NCBI GenBank assembly: GCA_902196205.1
Contig: CABIKM010000015.1
Span: forward strand, 62,001-126,000
Origin: Candidatus Methylomirabilis lanthanidiphila
GTDB lineage: Bacteria; Methylomirabilota; Methylomirabilia; Methylomirabilales; Methylomirabilaceae
Length of the DNA stretch: 64,000 nucleotides
Reading direction: 5' to 3'
Shown here: one piece after another, positions 42,922-51,537 of the stretch
How the letters are laid out: each line of letters begins with the position of its first letter
Position numbering within the stretch: the first letter of the stretch is position 1
Program-made: the position numbers and the translations under genes
Notes under the pieces: generated by a model
The model's input: the letters and a program-made list of their open reading frames with translations, nothing else
Database searches by the model: none
Told to the model about the DNA's origin: nothing

Positions 42922-43218
42922 CCCTGCACGCCTCTTTGCTTCGTGCGGCTCGAAGCTGATGAGCAGGCGCGACCCGGTCGCCGTCGCCAGCCGCTCCAGC
43001 GTGCGCATCGAGGGGCGTGTTCGCCCGCTTTCCAGCCGAGCCACAACCGGCTGAGTGGTCCCCATCTTCCGGGCCAGCTCCTGCTGCGTCAGACCGGCTC
43101 GACTCCGCGCCTCGATCACGGCCGATGCCAGGGCAAATTCTTCCTCAAGCGCCATGTATGCCTTCCGATACTTCGGGTCCTTCATCCACCTCTTATGCGA
43201 ATCGGATATACGCGCCAT
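42919..43218 (-). CDS. higA: HigA-like XRE-family antitoxin
   Basis: A 99-residue antitoxin with a Cro/C1 helix-turn-helix: RAGLTQQELARKMGTTQPVV, ARLESGRTRPSMRTLERLA. The N-terminal part (RWMKDPKYRKAYMALEEEFA) is typical of antitoxins paired with Gp49/HigB toxins. The ATG at 43218 is preceded by GGAGGTG and starts MARISDSHKRW as in homologues. It follows the toxin gene by 13 nt on the minus strand. Confidence 0.88.
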   Translation of the reverse strand: MARISDSHKRWMKDPKYRKAYMALEEEFALASAVIEARSRAGLTQQELARKMGTTQPVVARLESGRTRPSMRTLERLATATGSRLLISFEPHEAKRRAG

Positions 43219-43231
43219 TACCACACCTCCG

Positions 43232-43555
43232 CTATTCAACTGATTTCGCGCGCGCCAAGGCCAGCGCGATCTCGCGCCGTGGCGTCTTCTCGGTTCTTTT
43301 AGTAAACGCCAGGACGATCACCACGCGACGCCCCACAGCAGTCACATACAGCGCACGCGAAATCCCACTCCGGCCTCTCAGCCGCATCTCCCACAGACGG
43401 CCCTCGATATGTTTGACGTGCGGCTCACCCACACGCTCCAGCCCTTTTTCCTCAATGAGTTTCGCGATGCGCGCCAACCTCGCCCGCATGTCCGCAGGCA
43501 AGACCTCGACCTCGGCATCAACGGTTTCATTCAGGGTTTCGACCGTCCAGCCCAT
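43232..43555 (-). CDS. higB: HigB/Gp49-type toxin
   Basis: A 107-residue RelE-superfamily toxin: DMRARLARIAKLIEEKGLER, then HVKHIEGRLWEMRLRGRSGI and RVVIVLAFTKRTEKTPRREI. These segments match the phage-derived Gp49/HigB mRNA interferases, which cut mRNA on the ribosome. The AT-rich upstream stretch (43558-43590) holds GATATAATATAG-like sequence that likely contains the promoter and operator. Toxin-first order is usual for higBA. Confidence 0.9.
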   Translation of the reverse strand: MGWTVETLNETVDAEVEVLPADMRARLARIAKLIEEKGLERVGEPHVKHIEGRLWEMRLRGRSGISRALYVTAVGRRVVIVLAFTKRTEKTPRREIALALARAKSVE

Positions 43556-43661
43556 AGCCTAATATACCAAAAGAGATATAATATAGAAAGCCCTGACGTG
43601 GCTGCGCTTGGGTTCATGCGGTTATATTGGTCTTCCAGTCATCAGAGGGAGAAGCAGATAA

Positions 43662-44411
43662 TCAGCCTTTTCGGGCGAGCTTGCGGAGAATCCAGCGGAG
43701 GGGATCGTAGTAGTCGTCCGCCACACGCTCCTTCAGGGGGATGATGGCGTTGTCGGTAATCCGGATCTGCTCGGGGCAGACCTCGGTGCAGCACTTGGTG
43801 ATGTTGCAGTAACCGATCCCGGCTTTCGCCCTGAGCATCTCGGTGCGCGAGTGGGTATCCAACGGGTGCATCTCAAGCGCCGCAATCCGAACAAAGAAGC
43901 GGGGTCCGGCGAAATATGCCTTGTTCTCCTCGTGGTCGCGGATGACGTGGCAGACATTCTGGCAGAGGAAGCATTCGATGCACTTATGGAACTCCTGAAT
44001 CCGCTCGACGTCCGCCTGCATCATCCGGTAGACGCCATCGGGATCGGGGGGTCGCGGCCTGAAGGCCGGGATCGTCTTGGCGACCTCGTAGTTGAAGGAG
44101 ACATCACCCACAAGGTCCCGGATCATCGGAAAGGTTTTTACGGGAGCAACCGTAATCGGTTCATCGGGGGGAAACAGGCTCATCTGGGTCATGCACATGA
44201 GTCGTGGCCGGCCGTTGACCTCGGCGCTGCACGAGCCGCATTTGCCGGCCTTGCAGTTCCACCGAACCGCCAGGTCAGGCACCTGCGTCGCCTGCACCCG
44301 GTGGATTACGTCGAGGAGCACCATCCCCTCCTCAGCCTCTACCAGGTACTCCGTAAAGCCGCCACTCCTCGCGTCGCCCCGGAAGAGCCGCAGCGTGATG
44401 ACCGGCATCAC
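43662..44411 (-). CDS. sdhB: Succinate dehydrogenase/fumarate reductase iron-sulfur subunit
   Basis: A 249-residue SdhB. It carries electrons from flavin to quinone. The [2Fe-2S] ligands are in CKAGKCGSCSAEVNG plus a later Cys (RLMCM). The [4Fe-4S] and [3Fe-4S] ligands are in CIECFLCQNVCHV and CNITKCCTEVCPEQ. The start overlaps sdhA by 4 nt. The arrangement membrane subunit, sdhA, sdhB on the minus strand forms one operon. Confidence 0.96.
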   Translation of the reverse strand: MMPVITLRLFRGDARSGGFTEYLVEAEEGMVLLDVIHRVQATQVPDLAVRWNCKAGKCGSCSAEVNGRPRLMCMTQMSLFPPDEPITVAPVKTFPMIRDLVGDVSFNYEVAKTIPAFRPRPPDPDGVYRMMQADVERIQEFHKCIECFLCQNVCHVIRDHEENKAYFAGPRFFVRIAALEMHPLDTHSRTEMLRAKAGIGYCNITKCCTEVCPEQIRITDNAIIPLKERVADDYYDPLRWILRKLARKG

Positions 44412-46210
44412 CCCTTCTCCTCGAAGAGCCGCTTGAGCTCCTCGGGCATCTCGCGGATCGGCTCCATGGCCGTCACAATCGCTCCATTACGTTTGCGGAC
44501 GACGATGTTCACCGACGCAAACCGTCGATCTGCTGACGGATAGTCCTCCCGCGCGTGGCCGCCGCGACTCTCCTTGCGTTCCAGCGCCGCTCGCGTGACA
44601 CATTCCGCGACCGTGAGCAGCGCGTGCAGGTCCAGGGCCGTATGCCAGCCGGGATTATATATTCGGCCGCCCTCAACGCGCACCTGCGGCAGCCGCTGCC
44701 GGTACCCTTCCTGCCGCACCAGCGCCTCTTGCAGTTCCGTTTCCGTCCGGATGATCCCCACCAGCGACTGCATCGTCTCTTGCAGCTCAGACTGAAAGGC
44801 ATAGGGATTCTCAGCGCCCGTACTCTCAAACGGCAGCAGCGCCTCACGCGCGCAGGCCTCAAGCCGGCTCGTATCCGGCATCGGCGCATCGGAGAGGCTC
44901 TGTGCGTACAGCGCCGCATACTGGCCTGCGCGCCGACCAAAGACCAGCAGATCTGACAGGGCGTTGCCGCCGAGGCGGTTACTGCCATGCAGTCCGCCCG
45001 CGACCTCGCCGGCCGCGTACAGGCCCGGTACCGCCGTCGCTGTCGTATCCGCGTCGACCCGGATCCCCCCATTCATATAATGGGCGGTCGGGCCGACCTC
45101 CATCGGCTCTTTTGTGATGTCGACGCCGGCCAGCTCCTTGAACTGATGGTACATCGACGGCAGACGCCGCATAATATAATCCGCGGGCCGTCGCGAGGCG
45201 ATGTCGAGGAAGACCCCGCCGTGCGGACTCCCGCGTCCGGCCTTCACCTCGGCGTTGATCGCCCGCGCCACCTCATCGCGCGGCAGCAGATCGGGCGTAC
45301 GCCGGTTATTCTGCTTATCCGCATACCATCCGTCGGCCTCGGCCTCATTGTCGGCGGTCTCGGCCTTGAAGAACTCCGGGATATAACGGAACATAAAGCG
45401 CTCGCCTTTGTTGTTCCGCAGTGTCCCGCCGTCGCCGCGTACCCCTTCGGTCACCAGGGTCCCACGCACCGAGGGCGGCCAGACCATCCCGGTGGGATGG
45501 AACTGGTACGACTCCATGTCGATCAGCTCCGCGCCGGCATCGAGGGCCAGCATGACGCCGTTGCCGGTACACTCCCACGAGTTGGAGGTGAACTTCCACA
45601 GCTTGCCGACCCCGCCGGTCGCCAGGATGACCGCCTTCGTCCTGAAGACGATGAACCGGCCGGTGTCGCGCCGGTAGCCGAACGCCCCGATCACCCGGTC
45701 GCCGTCTTTCAGCAGGCGCGTGATGGTGCATTCCATGTGGGCCTCGATCCCGTTGGCCACCGCGTGCTGCTGCAGCGTGCGGAGCATCTCAAGACCTGTC
45801 CGGTCGCCGACGTGGGCCAGGCGCGCGTAGCGGTGACCGCCGAAGTCGCGCTGCAGAATAAGCCCATCCCAGGTCCGGTCGAATACCGCCCCCCACCGCT
45901 CCAGTTCCAGGACGCGAGCCGGCGCCTCCTGGGCGTGCAGTTGGGCCATCCGCCAGTTGTTCAGCATCTTACCGCCCCGCATCGTGTCGCGGAAGTGTAC
46001 CTGCCAGTTATCCTCCGGATAGACGTTGCCGAGGGACGCAGCGATTCCGCCCTCGGCCATAACGGTATGAGCCTTGCCCAGGAGCGACTTTGTGATAAGG
46101 CCTACGGAAACGCCGAGAGCCCGCGCCTCGATGGCGGCTCGCAGACCGGCACCGCCGGCGCCGATGATGAGCACATCGTGCTCGTGGGTCTCGTATTGCT
46201 CCCGCACCAT
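44408..46210 (-). CDS. sdhA: Succinate dehydrogenase/fumarate reductase flavoprotein subunit
   Basis: A 600-residue FAD subunit that oxidises succinate to fumarate. The N-terminal dinucleotide fold is LIIGAGGAGLRAAIEA (about residues 14-29), the covalent-FAD region is around HTVMAEGGIAASLGN, and active-site motifs include YQFHPTGMVWPP and HYMNGGIRVD. LHGSNRLGGNAL binds FAD near residue 400. The ATG overlaps the stop of the membrane subunit gene by one base (TGATG). Confidence 0.96.
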   Translation of the reverse strand: MVREQYETHEHDVLIIGAGGAGLRAAIEARALGVSVGLITKSLLGKAHTVMAEGGIAASLGNVYPEDNWQVHFRDTMRGGKMLNNWRMAQLHAQEAPARVLELERWGAVFDRTWDGLILQRDFGGHRYARLAHVGDRTGLEMLRTLQQHAVANGIEAHMECTITRLLKDGDRVIGAFGYRRDTGRFIVFRTKAVILATGGVGKLWKFTSNSWECTGNGVMLALDAGAELIDMESYQFHPTGMVWPPSVRGTLVTEGVRGDGGTLRNNKGERFMFRYIPEFFKAETADNEAEADGWYADKQNNRRTPDLLPRDEVARAINAEVKAGRGSPHGGVFLDIASRRPADYIMRRLPSMYHQFKELAGVDITKEPMEVGPTAHYMNGGIRVDADTTATAVPGLYAAGEVAGGLHGSNRLGGNALSDLLVFGRRAGQYAALYAQSLSDAPMPDTSRLEACAREALLPFESTGAENPYAFQSELQETMQSLVGIIRTETELQEALVRQEGYRQRLPQVRVEGGRIYNPGWHTALDLHALLTVAECVTRAALERKESRGGHAREDYPSADRRFASVNIVVRKRNGAIVTAMEPIREMPEELKRLFEEKG

Positions 46211-46953
46211 CAGAACAGTCTCATATCGCTGATGATGCCCATCGAGAGGAGACGAATGTAGAGATCGGTCAACCCTACGGACAAGAGGCTGAGCCAGAAC
46301 CAGAGATCGTGGCGCTCGTTCAGGCGGCTGACCTGACCCCAGACGGCGTGCTGAGTCGGGCAGTGCGAAAAACAGTCAAGCCGACCGCCAATGAGGTGCC
46401 GGAAGGAGTGGCAGGAGGTCAGGTAGAGACTGAGGAGGACGACATTAGCTACCATGATGAGCGAGCCCATCCCTGCGCCGAGTCGCCCCTCGAAGACCAC
46501 ACTGAGGGCGGCGTGATACCACAAAACGATCAGCTCAACCATGGCCAGGTAGAGAAAGTAGCGATGGAGGTTCATGAGGATCATGGGGAATCGGGATTCC
46601 CCCGTATAGCCGGCCCGCGCGTCGGCGACCGCGCAGGCCGGCGGAGCCAGCAAAAACGAACGATGAAAGGCCCTTCTGAAGTAGTAGCAGGTGGATCGAA
46701 AGCCCGCTGGAGCCCAGAGGATCAGAAAGGCCGGAGAAAGCGGCCACCATGCAGGTGTGGCGAACGCCGGATAGAAGGGTGAGAAGTAGTTCTTATACTC
46801 ATAGTGGGCTCCCTGGAGGACCGCCCAGGTCGTATAGACCATGAACCCACCCAGCGCCGACACGATCAGCATCGGCTGCAGCCACCAGATCTCTCTTTCC
46901 GAGGTCGGCGCCGCGACCTGTCCCCGCTGGTTACCCAGTTGCTCTTCGATCAT
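46210..46953 (-). CDS. Succinate dehydrogenase membrane subunit
   Basis: A 247-residue protein with about five hydrophobic helices and several membrane-side His residues (NLHRYFLYLA, WYHAALSVVF, SCHSFRHLIGGRLDCFSHCP) that could bind haem. It is a single larger subunit rather than separate SdhC and SdhD, as in some Gram-positive and candidate-phylum enzymes. The ATG at 46953 follows GGGAG by 5 nt. It anchors SdhAB and passes electrons to quinone. Confidence 0.85.
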   Translation of the reverse strand: MIEEQLGNQRGQVAAPTSEREIWWLQPMLIVSALGGFMVYTTWAVLQGAHYEYKNYFSPFYPAFATPAWWPLSPAFLILWAPAGFRSTCYYFRRAFHRSFLLAPPACAVADARAGYTGESRFPMILMNLHRYFLYLAMVELIVLWYHAALSVVFEGRLGAGMGSLIMVANVVLLSLYLTSCHSFRHLIGGRLDCFSHCPTQHAVWGQVSRLNERHDLWFWLSLLSVGLTDLYIRLLSMGIISDMRLF

Positions 46954-46994
46954 AAATCTCCCGGGAGTCAATAGCGCAGGATTGATCGAACAGG

Positions 46995-47267
46995 CTACTT
47001 TTTCTTGACGGGCCGGCCTTTGGCCTTCATCTGCTGCTCCATCTGTTCCATCTTCGCCTTCATCTCATCGAGTTCCTTCTTCATCGCCTCGTTCTCGCCC
47101 TTCAGTGCGACCGTCTCAGCCTTCAGATCGGTGTTCTCCTTCTGAAGGGTTGCCGCTTGCGCTTTTAATTGTTCATTTTCCTTCTTCATCTCCTGACCGC
47201 AGCCGGCAACCAACAGCCCTACGGCCAGCACCAGGGAACCCAGGTATTTGCTTCTCAGTGACATCAT
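46995..47267 (-). CDS. Small coiled-coil lipoprotein
   Basis: A 90-residue lipoprotein. A signal peptide ends in the lipobox LVAGC, after which nearly all residues form one heptad coiled coil (KENEQLKAQAATLQKENTDL, KKELDEMKAKMEQMEQQMKA), ending in a Lys-rich tail. Similar in plan to Lpp-like or YgdR-like small lipoproteins; no specific function known. It lies upstream of the sdh operon on the same strand. The start may be M1 or M2. Confidence 0.85.
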   Translation of the reverse strand: MMSLRSKYLGSLVLAVGLLVAGCGQEMKKENEQLKAQAATLQKENTDLKAETVALKGENEAMKKELDEMKAKMEQMEQQMKAKGRPVKKK

Positions 47268-47340
47268 GGTCTGTCCTCCTCCTGTTCAAGGTTTGCAGTG
47301 TACCGTCTACAGTTCAGACAACTACTCAGGTGTCTAGCCT

Positions 47341-47469
47341 ATAGGCTGAAGGCTGTTAGTCGTTGCGCACGGACCGAATCAAGGCGCACTTCGTCGGCGA
47401 GTTCACACGCTCTGAGCTAGGTATAGTCTCGCATGGCGCGTTCCTATAGTCTAACAGCCTTCGGTCTAT
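47341..47469. repeat. MITE-like inverted-repeat element
   Basis: About 129 bp with 21-bp imperfect terminal inverted repeats: left ATAGGCTGAAGGCTGTTAGT, right (reverse complement) ATAGACCGAAGGCTGTTAGA, 17 of 21 matching. No coding capacity. Lies between the lipoprotein and mdh. Confidence 0.7.
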
Positions 47470-47488
47470 CCACCTTGTAGTTACCAGC

Positions 47489-48418
47489 TCAGAGTTTCAG
47501 GATATCGACCAGCTCTTTCACCCCAGCCGCCGACCGGTTGAGAGCCGCCGTCTCATCAGGAGTCAGCCGGATTTCGATGATCTGCTCGACACCGGCAGCG
47601 CCCAGCTTGACCGGGACACCGACACACAACCCTTGTATTCCATACTCGCCGTCCAGATAGACGCAGCAGGGCAGGATCTTCTGCTTGTCCTTCAGGATCG
47701 CCTCTACCATCTCTACGACTGAGGCGCCAGGCGCGTAATACGCGCTTCCCGTTCCCAGCAGCGCCAGGATCTCTCCCCCGCCCCCGGCCGTCCGCTTGAC
47801 CAGCGCCTCAACCCGCTCGGGCGGCAGCAGTTCGGTAATCGGAATCCCGGCCACCGTGGACAACCGCGGTAACGGCACCATCGCATCGCCATGGCCGCCG
47901 AGTACGCAGGCGTGAACGTTCTCGATGGAGACCCGAAGTTCTTGCGCAATAAAGGTCCGAAATCGCGCCGCATCCAGGACGCCCGCCATGCCGATGACCC
48001 GCTCCCGAGAGAAGCCGCTTCGCTTGAGCGCCAGTTGGGTCATCGCGTCAAGCGGGTTGCTGACAATGATCAGGATACAGTTCGGCGAGTGGGCCGTAAT
48101 CTGGCCGATCACCTCGCCCACGATCCGCGCGTTCGTATGCAGCAGATCATCCCGGCTCATCCCCGGCTTTCTGGCGATGCCGGCCGTCACGACCACGATG
48201 TCAGAGTCGGCGGTATCCCGATAGTCCTTCGTGCCGATGATCCGGCTGTCGGATCCCAGAACCGGACCTGTCTCGAGCAGGTCCAGCGCCCGTCCGTGCT
48301 GGACGCTCTCCAGGATATCGACCAGCACCACGTCGGCCAGCTCTTTCGCGACGAGATACTGGCCGACGGTGGCGCCGACGTTGCCCGCACCCCCAACCAC
48401 CGTCACCTTTGGTCGCAT
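47489..48418 (-). CDS. mdh: Malate dehydrogenase (LDH-like type)
   Basis: A 309-residue NAD-dependent malate dehydrogenase of the citrate cycle. The Rossmann start is [19 protein letters not shown], the NAD-binding Asp is in VLVDILE, substrate Arg in [14 protein letters not shown], and the catalytic His in [26 protein letters not shown] is also diagnostic. The ATG at 48418 has GGAGG upstream. It follows icd closely, so both are probably one operon. Confidence 0.96.
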   Translation of the reverse strand: MRPKVTVVGGAGNVGATVGQYLVAKELADVVLVDILESVQHGRALDLLETGPVLGSDSRIIGTKDYRDTADSDIVVVTAGIARKPGMSRDDLLHTNARIVGEVIGQITAHSPNCILIIVSNPLDAMTQLALKRSGFSRERVIGMAGVLDAARFRTFIAQELRVSIENVHACVLGGHGDAMVPLPRLSTVAGIPITELLPPERVEALVKRTAGGGGEILALLGTGSAYYAPGASVVEMVEAILKDKQKILPCCVYLDGEYGIQGLCVGVPVKLGAAGVEQIIEIRLTPDETAALNRSAAGVKELVDILKL

Positions 48419-48450
48419 CGATGTCCTCCGACGTTCACGGCTCCACCCGC

Positions 48451-49866
48451 CTAGCCCATATTCCCGATGACCGCTGTGGCGAATTCGGAGCACTTCAGTT
48501 CCTTGACGTCGGTCGTCCCCTCGGTGCGCAGCAGCCTGGCAAAGTCATAGGTGACCTGCCTCCGGGCAATGGCCTCTTCCAACCCACGCACCACCAGGTC
48601 CGCCGCCTCGTTCCAGCCGAGGTGTCGCAGCATCATCTCGCCGGACAGGATTACCGAGCCGGGATTGACCTTATCCATGTCGGCGTATTTCGGCGCCGTC
48701 CCATGCGTCGCCTCAAAGATCGCGTGACCGGTGCGATAGTTGATATTCCCTCCTGGCGCAATTCCGATCCCGCCAATCTGGGCGGCAAGCGCATCCGACA
48801 GATAGTCGCCATTCAGATTCAGTGTGGCGATCACGTCGAACTCATCGGCCCGCGTCAGGGTCTGCTGCAGCGTGATGTCGGCGATCGAGTCTTTGATCAA
48901 CAGCTTGCGCTTCCACCGTCCATCGCCGTGCGTGGGCCACAGCGCAAGGGCCGCCTCGACCTCCTCACGAACCTTCGCCTGCCGATCCGGGGTCATATCT
49001 TTATAGCCAGGATCGATGAACAGGGCATTCTCCTTAACGGTAAGGTTCGGATTCTTTTCCTTATTGTCAAGGATCCAGCTCTCTCGGAGGCTGACCGTCT
49101 CATTACGGTACCTATCGGCCGCCAGCGCATATCCCCAGTCCCGGAACGCGCCTTCTGTAAACTTCATGATGTTGCCCTTATGGACCATCGTCACCGACCT
49201 GCGCTGATGTCGAAGGGCGTACTGGATCGAGGCGTCGATCAGTCGCTCGCTCCCGTCCCGACTGACCGGTTTAATCCCGATCGCCGAACTCTCTGGGAAG
49301 CGGATCTTCTTGACCCCCATCTCGTCCTGCAGAAAGCGGATGACCTTATCGGCCTCCGGCGATTGCGCCTCCCACTCGATCCCCGCATAGATGTCTTCGG
49401 TATTCTCTCGGAAGATGACCATGTCCACCTGTTCAGGGCGCTTCACAGGACTCGGGACACCGCGAATGTACCGAACCGGCCTGAGACAGACATAGAGGTC
49501 CAGGAGTTGGCGAAGCGCCACGTTCAGGCTGCGGATGCCGCCGCCTACGGGCGTCGTGAGCGGTCCCTTGATCCCGACGACATAGGTGCGAAAGGCCTGA
49601 ACCGTCTCCTCCGGCAACCAGGTCTTGAGCGTATTGAACGCCTTCTCGCCCGCATAGACCTCGCACCAAACGATGCGGCGCTGCCCGCCATAGGCGCGTT
49701 GTACCGCCGCATCGAATACGCGGACCGAGGCGCGCCAGATGTCTCGCCCGGTCCCGTCGCCCTCAATGAAGGGGATGATCGGATCGTCCGGGACGATCAA
49801 CCGACCTTCCTGCACCGTAATCGCGCGACCCTCTTTCTGTAGCCGAAATCCTTCAACCTGCTCCAT
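48451..49866 (-). CDS. icd: Isocitrate dehydrogenase (NADP type)
   Basis: A 471-residue isocitrate dehydrogenase. Substrate-binding Ser/Asn/Arg are in [13 protein letters not shown] and RPVRYIRG, the catalytic Tyr and Lys regions are [11 protein letters not shown] and [14 protein letters not shown], and the metal Asp residues in [15 protein letters not shown]. The coenzyme site has [10 protein letters not shown]. At 471 residues it is about 55 longer than the Escherichia enzyme, with an insertion around residues 265-320, close to the cyanobacterial length. It provides 2-oxoglutarate and NADPH. Confidence 0.96.
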   Translation of the reverse strand: MEQVEGFRLQKEGRAITVQEGRLIVPDDPIIPFIEGDGTGRDIWRASVRVFDAAVQRAYGGQRRIVWCEVYAGEKAFNTLKTWLPEETVQAFRTYVVGIKGPLTTPVGGGIRSLNVALRQLLDLYVCLRPVRYIRGVPSPVKRPEQVDMVIFRENTEDIYAGIEWEAQSPEADKVIRFLQDEMGVKKIRFPESSAIGIKPVSRDGSERLIDASIQYALRHQRRSVTMVHKGNIMKFTEGAFRDWGYALAADRYRNETVSLRESWILDNKEKNPNLTVKENALFIDPGYKDMTPDRQAKVREEVEAALALWPTHGDGRWKRKLLIKDSIADITLQQTLTRADEFDVIATLNLNGDYLSDALAAQIGGIGIAPGGNINYRTGHAIFEATHGTAPKYADMDKVNPGSVILSGEMMLRHLGWNEAADLVVRGLEEAIARRQVTYDFARLLRTEGTTDVKELKCSEFATAVIGNMG

Positions 49867-50076
49867 TATCTACTTCTCCCTGACCAGTATCCTTTCCGTA
49901 CATCAACCTCGCCGGCAGGTAAGTACAACAGGCTACGCCACCAGCCAATGTTGCGAAAAGATTATGCATAAGGACCGCATGAAGAGAGAACTCACGAGGA
50001 TCTTCCAGCTCGTAACAGGCGCACGCTACCATGAACCCCGGAGGGGTGTCAAGCCATAGCGCTCGACGCCAAAGTC

Positions 50077-50649
50077 TCATCTCTTGTCAGCGAGCAACGC
50101 GGTGTACGTTGCAAGGTCAGCGGCAGAGAAGCAGACAAAGATCACTTCTTGCGCCGCCTGTTCTCTCGCCACACGCTCGCGCACCGTATCTACCGCAACC
50201 TGCGCGGCCAATTCCCTCGGGTATCCATAGGCGCCGGTACTGATACACGGAAAGGCCACACTGGTCAGCCCGGCATCGGCGGCGAGTTGTAACGATGTGG
50301 CATAGCAGGAGGCAAGCACCTGTTGCTCACTGTGGGAGCCCCCTCGCCATATCGGGCCCACGGTATGGATGACATACCTCGCAGGCAGCCGATAGCCCTT
50401 CGTCATCTTGGCATCGCCGGGAAGACAGCCGCCCAGCGCACGACACTCGTCCAGCAATCCAGGTCCTGCCGCTCGATGAATCGCGCCATCTACTCCACCC
50501 CCGCCCAACAACGACGAGTTTGCGGCATTCACGATCGCATCGACAGCCAGTGTTGTAATATCAGCCTGCACGGCTCTGAGAATCGCCACCTTGACCTCCG
50601 TTGCTGAAAGGGACCCTAACGAAGCAACCAAATGGTAATTCCCTGACAT
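50077..50649 (-). CDS. Macro-domain protein (ADP-ribose deacetylase-like)
   Basis: A 190-residue protein whose residues about 20-185 form a macro domain: [60 protein letters not shown], then [12 protein letters not shown] and the C-terminal [14 protein letters not shown]. These are the ADP-ribose-binding loops of YmdB/MacroD proteins, which hydrolyse O-acetyl-ADP-ribose or remove ADP-ribose from proteins. Start chosen at ATG 50649; no clear ribosome binding site, so it could be slightly shorter. Confidence 0.9.
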   Translation of the reverse strand: MSGNYHLVASLGSLSATEVKVAILRAVQADITTLAVDAIVNAANSSLLGGGGVDGAIHRAAGPGLLDECRALGGCLPGDAKMTKGYRLPARYVIHTVGPIWRGGSHSEQQVLASCYATSLQLAADAGLTSVAFPCISTGAYGYPRELAAQVAVDTVRERVAREQAAQEVIFVCFSAADLATYTALLADKR

Positions 50650-50748
50650 GGGGGCGTCAAGGGGAAAGGAGGAAAGAGGTTGGTTGATACGCCACTCCTC
50701 CGATCGAGCCTGGAAGGCTGTAATCGTCAGCCTACCAGGGCAATGGCA

Positions 50749-50782
50749 TTGACGGTTGGCATGTGGCAGCATATAATGCCAA
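50749..50782 (+). promoter_or_regulatory. Promoter and palindromic operator of AbrB/VapC pair
   Basis: TTGACG (50749-50754), 17-nt spacer, perfect TATAAT (50772-50777). An inverted repeat TTGGCAT (50756-50762) and ATGCCAA (50776-50782) spans the spacer and -10, ideal for autorepression by the antitoxin complex. Confidence 0.8.
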
Positions 50783-50800
50783 TCAAGAGGAGGGTTGGCC

Positions 50801-51064
50801 ATGGAAACAACCTTGGATCGATTCGGTCGGGTGGTGATCCCAAAAGAAATTCGCGACATTCTCGGTCTGAAACCGGGGGAACTGTTAAAGGTGGAGCAAT
50901 CGGATGACGAGGTTATTTTGAAGCCGTTGCGGGAAGAACCCCCGATCAAGGTGAAGGATGGCGTACTGGTCTATGCAGGCACAGCAACAGGCAATCTGAT
51001 GGAGGCTGTGAGGACTCATCGCGAAGAACGCCTCAAGAGGGTATCTTCGCCGAGGAGATCATGA
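50801..51064 (+). CDS. AbrB/MazE-type antitoxin (VapB)
   Basis: An 87-residue antitoxin. Residues 1-45 are a SpoVT/AbrB swapped-hairpin domain: [40 protein letters not shown]. The rest binds the toxin. AAGAGGAGGG precedes the ATG. It overlaps the PIN toxin gene by 4 nt (ATGA). Confidence 0.9.
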   Translation: METTLDRFGRVVIPKEIRDILGLKPGELLKVEQSDDEVILKPLREEPPIKVKDGVLVYAGTATGNLMEAVRTHREERLKRVSSPRRS

Positions 51065-51495
51065 AAATCCTTTTTGACACCTCTGTCCTCGTGGCTGCGA
51101 TTGTGGAACCGCACCCTTTACATACTCCCGCTTTCCGATGGCTCAAGCGGGCAAGGGCGAAAGAGTTCGACATGCTGATCGCCGGTCATACTCTGGCTGA
51201 ACTGTACGCGGTACTGACCACGTTGCCCATACGCCCGAAAATTACGCCCGGGATAGCCGGGCATCTGATCCGCAGTAATGTGGAAGCCCTGGCAAAGATA
51301 GTTTCCCTCTCACCCTCGGAGTACAGTGCTGTCGTCAAGCAGATGGCTGATCTGGGACTATCCGGAGGGGTGATCTATGATGCTATTATCGTGAAGGCCG
51401 CGAATAAGTCAGGGGTTGACCATGTGTTGACATTGAATATTGACGACTTCACACGAGTATGGCCAGAGGGCGCAGATCGTCTCATCGCGCCATAA
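51061..51495 (+). CDS. VapC-type PIN-domain toxin
   Basis: A 144-residue intact PIN ribonuclease. The acidic residues are visible: D6 in [13 protein letters not shown] in AGHTLAELYAVLT, D in GVIYDAIIVKAANKSGVDHV and D in LTLNIDDFTRVWPE. It would cut RNA when released from the AbrB-type antitoxin. Unlike the two other PIN remnants in this window (30224, 42679) this copy is complete. Confidence 0.9.
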   Translation: MKILFDTSVLVAAIVEPHPLHTPAFRWLKRARAKEFDMLIAGHTLAELYAVLTTLPIRPKITPGIAGHLIRSNVEALAKIVSLSPSEYSAVVKQMADLGLSGGVIYDAIIVKAANKSGVDHVLTLNIDDFTRVWPEGADRLIAP

Positions 51496-51537
51496 AACAC
51501 CGGTGACGACCGCAACCTCCCCTGGCAGGCTGGACAT

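Noticed and set aside
44987-46261. 424-codon open frame on the plus strand
   Set aside because: Antisense to sdhA, which has all flavoprotein motifs; no domain in the antisense reading.
48409-49842. 477-codon open frame on the plus strand
   Set aside because: Antisense to icd along its full length; composition artefact.
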